Of a DNA stretch of 18,073 bases, positions 13,961-18,073 are shown piece by piece. A program made the translations under genes and the position numbers. The stretch covers positions 1 to 18,073 of the forward strand of contig JBBILQ010000055.1 of NCBI GenBank assembly GCA_037444845.1, read 5' to 3'. The notes under the pieces were generated by a model. That model made no database searches and was not told the origin of the DNA. It saw only the letters and a program-made list of their open reading frames with translations. Positions within the stretch are counted from its first letter, which is position 1. Each line of letters begins with the position of its first letter. Origin of the DNA: JARYMI01 sp037444845 (lineage in GTDB: Bacteria > Acidobacteriota > Aminicenantia > Aminicenantales > UBA8522).

Positions 13961-14047
13961 CAAGCTTCTTTTCGTTTTTTTCAAGTTTCTTTCTCCGTCT
14001 TTACAATCTTAATTCCTTGCTTTTTCAATTTTAATTCCTCGCTTTTC
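13961..14047 (-). repeat. Four degenerate 22-bp tandem repeats in the gmd leader
   Basis: On the plus strand four units follow head to tail: 13961-13981, 13982-14003, 14004-14025 and 14026-14047. Each starts CAA and ends in a T-run. The last two match at 19 of 22 positions (CAATCTTAATTCCTTGC and CAATTTTAATTCCTCGC). The first two share CAAGYTTCTTT with each other. The period is 21-22 bp, two helical turns. On the gmd-coding strand the array is purine-rich and ends 6 bp before GGGAGGAAGG and the start codon. Confidence 0.6.
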
Positions 14048-14051
14048 CCCT

Positions 14052-14080
14052 GTCATTGCGAGCGCAAGCGAAGCAATCTC
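14052..14080 (+). repeat. Single REP-like unit at the GIY-YIG gene stop
   Basis: GTCATTGCGAG (14052-14062), an inner CGCAAGCG, then AAGCAATCTC (14071-14080). It is half of the palindromes seen elsewhere. Its last two bases are part of the TGA stop codon (14079-14081) of the GIY-YIG nuclease gene. Confidence 0.75.
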
Positions 14081-14366
14081 ATAATTTATCATATAAGTCC
14101 TCCCAACCAGGATTCATTCCGGAAACGAGAAGGGCTTTTTTCGATCGAGAACCGCCTTTTATTTTTTTCTCTCTGGCAATAGCACTGTAAGCCTCGTCAT
14201 ACACTTCGTAATAAACAAGTCTATTGATTTTGTATTTTTTTGTAAATCCTCCGATAATATTCTCTTTATGCTGATAGACTCTTCTCTTTAAATCATTTGT
14301 TATTCCCGTATATAAAACCGTATTATTATTGTTTGTCATGATATATACGAAATACTGCCCAGACAT
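14079..14366 (-). CDS. Small GIY-YIG-superfamily nuclease (UvrC N-terminal/YhbQ type)
   Basis: A 95-residue single-domain GIY-YIG nuclease. The defining motif is YFVYIMTNNNNTVLYTGITNDLKRR (5-29), in which VYI...YTG is the GIY-YIG pair and Arg 28 the usual catalytic arginine. Glu 65 (AREKKIKG) sits where the metal-binding Glu is expected. It ends NPGWEDLYDKL, the standard end of this family. Base composition is much more AT-rich than its neighbours (Asn as AAT, Lys as AAA, runs of ATA/TTT), suggesting recent arrival. It splits the gmd/rmd and rml blocks and is bordered on both sides by REP-like units, one of which supplies its stop codon. The start at 14366 has a TATAAA box 10 nt upstream and no ribosome site. 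Function is unknown; DNA cleavage is inferred from the family. Confidence 0.88.
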   Translation of the reverse strand: MSGQYFVYIMTNNNNTVLYTGITNDLKRRVYQHKENIIGGFTKKYKINRLVYYEVYDEAYSAIAREKKIKGGSRSKKALLVSGMNPGWEDLYDKL

Positions 14367-14376
14367 AAGTAGCCAC

Positions 14377-14382
14377 TTTATA
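14377..14382 (-). promoter_or_regulatory. -10 box of the GIY-YIG gene
   Basis: TATAAA on the minus strand, ending 10 nt before the ATG. No convincing -35 box lies 16-18 bp further up. The distance matches that seen at purF and at the 89-residue gene. Confidence 0.35.
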
Positions 14383-14476
14383 AGTCTAAAAATGTTCTGA
14401 TTATATCATCGTGAGGGGCGAAGCGAAGTGAACCACCAGATTCTTGGCGAGGAGGGAAGATATGCAGGCCAAAAAT

Positions 14477-14546
14477 GTCATTGCGAGGCATCGAAGATGC
14501 CAAAGCAATCTCAGTTTGGGATTGCTTCGCTGAAGCTCGCAATGAC
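14477..14546. repeat. Complete BIME-like palindrome (70 bp)
   Basis: GTCATTGCGAG (14477-14487) to CTCGCAATGAC (14536-14546), perfect inverses. It consists of one unit with its own GGCATC-GAA-GATGCC hairpin ending AAGCAATCTC, a short spacer, and one inverted unit reading GGATTGCTTCGCTGAAGCTCGCAATGAC-like sequence. It lies 110 bp upstream of the GIY-YIG start. The 306-bp space between that gene and rmlB holds this palindrome, the single unit at 14587-14620 and no gene. Confidence 0.85.
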
Positions 14547-14586
14547 AACTCAGCGTATAGTTTCATTCGAGATGGCCCCTTCGCGT

Positions 14587-14620
14587 GAGATTGCCTCGTT
14601 GCAAGGCTCCTCGCAATGAC
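14587..14620 (-). repeat. Single REP-like unit, inverted
   Basis: It reads AGATTGCCTCG, an inner TTGCAAGG, then CTCGCAATGAC ending at 14620. It is one unit in the orientation opposite to the one at 14052-14080, so the GIY-YIG gene and the 70-bp palindrome are enclosed by outward-facing GTCATTGCGAG ends. Confidence 0.65.
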
Positions 14621-14672
14621 ACCGCTCTGCTGCTCTTCATTCACAATGAGATGATTCTATCGGCATCAGATA

Positions 14673-15704
14673 TTATTTGCGGCTTCGGTAGTATTCGTCG
14701 TAGAAGGCGCGGAAATGGGGGCTGCGCTCCTTGATTTTCCGCCACCACTCTTCGTTATCCTTATACCAGCGGACTGTCGCCTCGAGGGCCCGCTCGAATT
14801 CCGCCTCCGGCTTCCATCCGAGCGCCTGGATTTTTTGGCAGTCAAGAGCGTAGCGCCGGTCGTGGCCGGGCCGGTCGGGCACGAACGTGATCAGCTTGCG
14901 CGGCTTTCCTAACAGGTCGCAGATTTGCTCAGCGATGCGGATATTGGGAACTTCATTGCCGGCGCCGATGTTATAGGCCTCGCCCGTTTTTCCTTTCCGC
15001 ATGAGCACGTCAATGGCGCGGCAATTGTCGTCAACATAAAGCCAGTCCCGGACGTTCGTCCCCTGGCCGTAGAGGGGCAAAGGCTTATCCTCAAGGGCAT
15101 GGGTGACGAAAAGAGGGATGAATTTTTCCGGGTATTGGTAGGGGCCAAAATTGTTGCTCGGCCGGGCAATGATGACCGGAAGCCCGTATGTAACGGTGTA
15201 AGCATAGGCCAGCCGGTCCGCCCCGGCCTTGCTGGCGGCGTAAGGCGAGGATGGGTTGAGCGCGTCGGTCTCGCTCGAAAACCCCTCGTCGCGGCTGCCG
15301 TAGACTTCGTCCGTGGAGATATGGACGAAAAACTCGACCTCCGGCGACACCCTCTGGGCCTCGAGGAGAACGAACGTGCCGTGGACATCTGTGAGGACGA
15401 ATTCGCCGGCGTCCAAGATGGAGCGGTCGACGTGAGTCTCGGCGGCAAAATGGACGACACCCCGGACTTTCTGGAAAAGGCTTCGGACAAGGTCCCGGTC
15501 GCGGATGTCGCCGTGGACAAACTCGTAGCGGGGGTCGGCCTCGACGTCCTTGAGGTTATCGAGGTTTCCGGCGTAGGTGAGCTTGTCAAGGTTGATAATT
15601 TTCGTTTGCGGGTATTTCTTGAGAATGAAATGGATGAAGTTACTGCCGATAAAACCCGCCCCGCCCGTGACGAGCAGCGCCTTGCCGTCAATCTGTCTTT
15701 CCAT
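14673..15704 (-). CDS. rmlB: dTDP-glucose 4,6-dehydratase
   Basis: A 343-residue extended SDR that converts dTDP-glucose to dTDP-4-dehydro-6-deoxyglucose with bound NAD+. Seen are the coenzyme motif VTGGAGFIGSNF (about 12-23), the family stretch LDKLTYAGNLDNL (about 39-51), HFAAETHVDRSI, the active-site Thr-Asp-Glu in HISTDEVYG (131-133), and Tyr/Lys in SPYAASK (Tyr 155, Lys 159). RPSNNFGPYQYPEKFIPLF is a clear RmlB hallmark. Three in-frame ATGs are available (15722, 15710, 15704). The last has GAAGGGA at a suitable 9-base distance, and the first touches the REP-like unit, so 15704 is preferred. It follows the rmlC-like gene after 242 bp of repeat-rich spacer, so it may need its own promoter or survive read-through. 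Confidence 0.95.
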   Translation of the reverse strand: MERQIDGKALLVTGGAGFIGSNFIHFILKKYPQTKIINLDKLTYAGNLDNLKDVEADPRYEFVHGDIRDRDLVRSLFQKVRGVVHFAAETHVDRSILDAGEFVLTDVHGTFVLLEAQRVSPEVEFFVHISTDEVYGSRDEGFSSETDALNPSSPYAASKAGADRLAYAYTVTYGLPVIIARPSNNFGPYQYPEKFIPLFVTHALEDKPLPLYGQGTNVRDWLYVDDNCRAIDVLMRKGKTGEAYNIGAGNEVPNIRIAEQICDLLGKPRKLITFVPDRPGHDRRYALDCQKIQALGWKPEAEFERALEATVRWYKDNEEWWRKIKERSPHFRAFYDEYYRSRK

Positions 15705-15722
15705 GGTCATCGTTCCCTTCAT

Positions 15723-15758
15723 GAGATTGCTTCGTCGCTAAGAGCTCCTCGCAATGAC
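15723..15758 (-). repeat. Single REP-like unit upstream of rmlB
   Basis: GAGATTGCTTCG at the left and CTCGCAATGAC at the right (15748-15758) with a TCGCTAAGAGCTC centre. It abuts the most distal possible rmlB start codon and would lie in the rmlB leader. Confidence 0.65.
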
Positions 15759-15841
15759 CCGTCCCCATCGCTCTCGGCCTTTGTCGTTTATTATCAACCA
15801 AAGAGATGGGTGGCATCAAACGCTCGGGGCGGCCTAACATT

Positions 15842-15931
15842 CCGAGACGCCCCCAAATTTCTGTCCTTAAGATATTAACCTCCCCTACCCCTCCTAGGGA
15901 ATTAGGAGGGGCATAGAGGTTAGCGTCTCGG
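15842..15931. repeat. Nested inverted repeat behind the rmlC-like gene
   Basis: Inner arms TAACCTCCCCTACCCCTCCTA (15876-15896; 21 bases) and TAGGAGGGGCATAGAGGTTA (15903-15922) face each other over a 6-base loop. Outer arms CCGAGACGC (15842-15850) and GCGTCTCGG (15923-15931) are perfect inverses. On the left 25 unpaired bases separate outer from inner arm, while on the right they touch. It begins 16 bp past the rmlC-like stop, so it may end or slow transcription, though there is no T-run. Confidence 0.6.
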
Positions 15932-15946
15932 GTAAGGTCGGCCGGT

Positions 15947-16402
15947 TCAGCCATCCTTGCGTTTCCAGTCGTAGGGGATGTCGTTTTTGTGCGGGTCGAG
16001 CCGCTGTTCGTCGGGGTTGGCGCGGTCGTACGGCTCTGTCGGGATGTTGACGACGAGCGCTTCCTCCTCGCTCACACACATCCAGCCGTGGTAGACTCCC
16101 GCCGGCACCTGGACCAGCGTCGGGTTGTGGACGCCAAGGTAGAATTCGTTTATCTCTCCATGAGTCGGCGACCCGGCGCGGCCATCGTAGAGGGCCATCT
16201 TGATCATGCCCGCCAGGCAGGCGATATTATCTGTCTGCTTCGAGTGCTTGTGCCAGGCCTTGACCACGCCCGGATAAGTCGTCGTCATGTAGACCTGGCC
16301 GAAGCCCTGGAAAAGCTCGTCATCCCGGCGCAGGATTTCCATGAGCCGGCCCCGCTCGTCCGGAATGACCCGGAGCTCCTTCGTTTTCACGCCGTCGATC
16401 AT
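15947..16402 (-). CDS. RmlC-like dTDP-4-dehydro-6-deoxysugar epimerase (short cupin)
   Basis: A 151-residue double-stranded beta-helix (cupin) protein of the dTDP-sugar isomerase family, which includes RmlC, the 3,5-epimerase of the dTDP-L-rhamnose pathway. It starts MIDGVKTKELRVIPDERGRLMEI, the common family opening, then AWHKHSKQTDNIACLAGMIKMALYD, where His replaces the RGxHYQ region, and VPAGVYHGWMCVSEEEALVVNIPTEPY. It is about 30 residues shorter than classical RmlC and lacks an obvious RGLHYQ box, so its exact reaction is less certain than the family. The start at 16402 is preferred over 16414 because GGAG lies six bases before it and family members usually begin MIxGVKxK. It lies between rmlA and rmlB, which supports a role in the same pathway. 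The MITE-like copy 3 ends 24 bp upstream. Confidence 0.82.
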   Translation of the reverse strand: MIDGVKTKELRVIPDERGRLMEILRRDDELFQGFGQVYMTTTYPGVVKAWHKHSKQTDNIACLAGMIKMALYDGRAGSPTHGEINEFYLGVHNPTLVQVPAGVYHGWMCVSEEEALVVNIPTEPYDRANPDEQRLDPHKNDIPYDWKRKDG

Positions 16403-16426
16403 CTTTTTCTCCATGTTATCAATTCA

Positions 16427-16580
16427 CCTGATCTATTCACAAAATGATACGATAAAACGCCCCCTCCCCTGGCGGGAGGGGATAGAGGGGAGGGGGAATC
16501 TTTGAATGATCCCCCTCACCCCGACCCTCTCCCACATGGGGAGAGGGGATTTTTTCCTTTCATTTCGTGAATAGTCCAGG
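16427..16580 (+). mobile_element. MITE-like 154-bp element, copy 3 (complete)
   Basis: Same length and orientation as the copy at 10658-10811 and almost identical to it (for example GAGAGGGGATTTT instead of GAGAGGAGATTTT). It is flanked on both sides by TTCA (16423-16426 and 16581-16584), which could be a 4-bp target duplication. It separates rmlA from the rmlC-like gene, and its left end lies 24 bp from the rmlC-like start. No coding capacity. Confidence 0.8.
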
Positions 16581-16625
16581 TTCAATAACTCATCCAAATA
16601 CAGATGCGTCAGATTTGTTTACATC

Positions 16626-16697
16626 GTCATCGCGAGCGCAGCGTGGCGATCTCGTTCTTCCCTGAGATTGCTTTGTCACTCCGTTCCTCGCAATGAC
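16626..16697. repeat. BIME-like palindrome (72 bp)
   Basis: GTCATCGCGAG (16626-16636) and CTCGCAATGAC (16687-16697) are inverse ends. The inside holds CGCAGCG-GCGATCTC, then GAGATTGCTTTG, so two opposed units. It lies 34 bp past the rmlA stop and 45 bp from MITE-like copy 3, so two repeat families share one 328-bp gap between rmlA and the rmlC-like gene, which otherwise holds nothing recognisable. Confidence 0.75.
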
Positions 16698-16730
16698 AAC
16701 ATAACAATTACTTCACGGACTCTATCACAG

Positions 16731-17801
16731 TTACTTCAAGCCGATTTCGCTCTTGTCACCGACCATGAAACGGTAGACCTGCGGCTTGGGCGGACACTTG
16801 AAGATGCGGACTTCCCGGCCAATCAGGCTGTCGTCGATCCGGCTCCCGATATCGACGATTTCGCTCCCCTCTAAGATGATGCTGTGCTCGATCTCGGTTT
16901 TGACGATCCGGCACTTCTTCTGGATCGAGGTGAAAGGCCCGATGTAGGAATCGACGATTTCCGTGCCGGCGCCGATGATGGCCGGGCCGCGGATGATACT
17001 CGACCTTATCGCGGCTCCCTTCTCGATGATGACCTGGCCGTTCACCCTCGAGGCCTCGTCCACTTCGCCCTCGATCGAGATCGAGATGCCCTCTAAGATC
17101 AGGCGGTTGGCCTCGAGGATGTCCTCGATCTTTCCCGTGTCCTTCCACCATCCCGAAACGAGATGCGGTTGGACCGTGTAGCCGCGGTCAACCAGGTACT
17201 GGATGGCGTCAGTGATCTCTAACTCGTCGCGCCAGGACGGCTTGATGGCTTTAACCGCTTCAAAGACATGAGGGTCAAACATGTAGACGCCCACCAAAGC
17301 CAGGTTGCTGGCCGGCTGCTTCGGTTTCTCGACGAGCCTGACGACTTTCCCATCCCTGAGCTCGGCCACGCCAAACATCTGGGGGTTGGGCACCTCGGTC
17401 AAGAGGATCAGGGCGTTCGGCTGGCGCTCCTCGAATTCTCGAACGAGCGAGAGGATGCCGCTCTTGAGGATATTATCGCCTAAGTACATGACAAACGGCT
17501 CCCCGCCCAGAAATTCCTCCGAAATCAGCACGGCGTGCGCCAGGCCTAAGGGCTCGGGTTGGTCGATGTACGTGATCCTGACATCGGCGCCCCAGCGCGT
17601 GCCGTCGCCCACCGCCTCCATGATTTCGTTTTTCGTGTCGCCGACGATGATCCCGATATCGCAAATTCCCGCCTCGACGAGCGCCTCGATGCCGTAGAAG
17701 AGGACGGGCTTGTTGGCCACCGGCACTAACTGCTTCGCCTGAGTGAATGTCAGAGGCCGGAGCCTCGTCCCTTTGCCGCCGCTGAGAATTAATCCCTTCA
17801 T
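16731..17801 (-). CDS. rmlA: Glucose-1-phosphate thymidylyltransferase, long form
   Basis: A 356-residue nucleotidyltransferase making dTDP-glucose from dTTP and glucose 1-phosphate. The N-terminal domain has the signature LILSGGKGTRLRPLTFTQAKQLVPVANKPV (4-33), EPLGLAHAV, the metal-binding MYLGDNIL (about 109-116), VEKPKQPASN (about 162-171) and GWWKDTGKIEDILEAN (about 219-234). Beyond residue 245 a left-handed beta-helix of hexapeptide-like repeats follows (VIIEKGAAIRSSIIRGPAIIGAGTEIVDSYIG), which short RmlA (about 290 residues) lacks. This marks the long-form RmlA group, also found with antibiotic deoxysugar genes. The ATG at 17801 has no clear ribosome site; a TAAGAT box lies 9 nt upstream. 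It heads the rmlA-rmlC-rmlB block. No rmlD follows within the window. Confidence 0.93.
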   Translation of the reverse strand: MKGLILSGGKGTRLRPLTFTQAKQLVPVANKPVLFYGIEALVEAGICDIGIIVGDTKNEIMEAVGDGTRWGADVRITYIDQPEPLGLAHAVLISEEFLGGEPFVMYLGDNILKSGILSLVREFEERQPNALILLTEVPNPQMFGVAELRDGKVVRLVEKPKQPASNLALVGVYMFDPHVFEAVKAIKPSWRDELEITDAIQYLVDRGYTVQPHLVSGWWKDTGKIEDILEANRLILEGISISIEGEVDEASRVNGQVIIEKGAAIRSSIIRGPAIIGAGTEIVDSYIGPFTSIQKKCRIVKTEIEHSIILEGSEIVDIGSRIDDSLIGREVRIFKCPPKPQVYRFMVGDKSEIGLK

Positions 17802-17810
17802 TGCTACACC

Positions 17811-17816
17811 ATCTTA
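17811..17816 (-). promoter_or_regulatory. Possible -10 box of rmlA
   Basis: TAAGAT on the minus strand, ending 9 nt before the ATG. The best -35 candidate (TTAAGT, 17835-17840, 18-bp spacing) is weak. It is listed because the short distance repeats that of other genes here. Confidence 0.25.
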
Positions 17817-17852
17817 TCCATCAAGGTTATACGCACTTAACGATCACACATC

Positions 17853-18012
17853 GTCATGCGAGCGACCTTTGGGAGCGAGGCAATCCGGCCCTTTGGGCCG
17901 TCCCGAGCCTGGCGAGGGATCTCATCAAGTGCGAAATAGGCATGAGACCGCCACGCTGCGCTCGCGGCGACTGCGTCGGATTGCTTCGGCATCTTCGATG
18001 CCTCGCAATGAC
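17853..18012. repeat. BIME-like palindromic element, long form
   Basis: GTCATGCGAG (17853-17862) to CTCGCAATGAC (18002-18012). The centre holds GTCCCGAGC..GGCGAGGGATCTCATCAAGTGCGAAATA-like sequence matching the centre of the element at 8956-9077, plus an extra hairpin GGCCCTTTGGGCC. The right half is GGATTGCTTCGGCATC-TTC-GATGCCTCGCAATGAC, a standard inverted unit. It lies upstream of the rmlA promoter region. Confidence 0.7.
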
Positions 18013-18037
18013 ATTCTGTATTCTATACTTATCATGC

Positions 18038-18048
18038 CTCGCAATGAC
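18038..18048 (-). repeat. Fragment of a further REP-like unit
   Basis: GCCTCGCAATGACAT repeats the right end of the preceding element 25 bp further on. The rest of the unit is missing. Nothing else is seen to the window end. Confidence 0.45.
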
Positions 18049-18073
18049 ATATTACTCATCGCGTTCATGCATT

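Noticed and set aside
13961..14047. CRISPR-like array
   Set aside because: The 22-bp units are directly adjacent with no spacers and are degenerate, and no cas gene is present.
14378..14644. 88-codon minus-strand frame between the GIY-YIG gene and rmlB
   Set aside because: Its residues (IARSLATRQS, LRASAKQSQ) are the usual translation of the palindromic repeats, not a protein.
1..18073. tRNA, rRNA or phage genes
   Set aside because: I looked for cloverleaf ends, conserved rRNA stretches and integrase or structural proteins and saw none, though a short tRNA could be missed by eye.

Overview
The window comes from a moderately GC-rich bacterium with a lipopolysaccharide-type outer membrane. 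The support is an ADP-heptose-type GT9 glycosyltransferase, a heptose-7-phosphate kinase, a Kdo/WaaP-family lipid-linked sugar kinase and an O-antigen ligase/polymerase. The gene style and dense small intergenic repeats would fit an uncultured lineage such as Aminicenantota/Acidobacteriota, but that placement is a guess. No rRNA, tRNA, CRISPR or phage gene was seen.

Layout. (1) 118-4080, minus strand: a tightly packed four-gene operon, transcribed as GT4 glycosyltransferase, Kdo/WaaP-like kinase, TIM-barrel glycosidase-like protein, SAM methyltransferase. (2) 4188-5400, plus strand: divergent from (1) across two back-to-back promoters, a Trm112-like zinc ribbon overlapping a GT9 heptosyltransferase. 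(3) 5652-8943, plus strand: an O-antigen ligase/polymerase, a membrane-anchored PHP phosphoesterase and a heptose-7-phosphate kinase, each overlapping the next by 4 bp. (4) 9188-10657, plus strand: purF alone behind a strong promoter. (5) 11019-11869, minus strand: a small helical protein overlapping a nucleotidyltransferase-fold protein, a two-gene toxin-antitoxin-like cassette. (6) 12032-13946, minus strand: gmd and rmd, the GDP-D-rhamnose pathway. (7) 14079-14366, minus strand: an AT-rich small GIY-YIG nuclease whose stop codon lies in a palindromic repeat. (8) 14673-17801, minus strand: rmlA, rmlC-like and rmlB, the dTDP-L-rhamnose pathway without rmlD.

How the genes fit together: most of the window makes or decorates surface glycan. 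Regions 1-3 supply inner-core sugars, phosphate, methyl groups and O-chain ligation. Regions 6 and 8 supply two activated deoxysugars, one on GDP and one on dTDP.

The spaces between genes are unusually structured. There are three copies (one cut by the window edge) of a 154-bp MITE-like element with inverted ends. There are at least seven REP/BIME-like palindromes built on GTCATTGCGAG...AAGCAATCTC. A fourfold 22-bp degenerate tandem repeat sits in the gmd leader, and a large nested inverted repeat lies behind the rmlC-like gene. Several promoters place the -10 box only 9-13 nt from the start codon, which suggests very short or nearly absent mRNA leaders.
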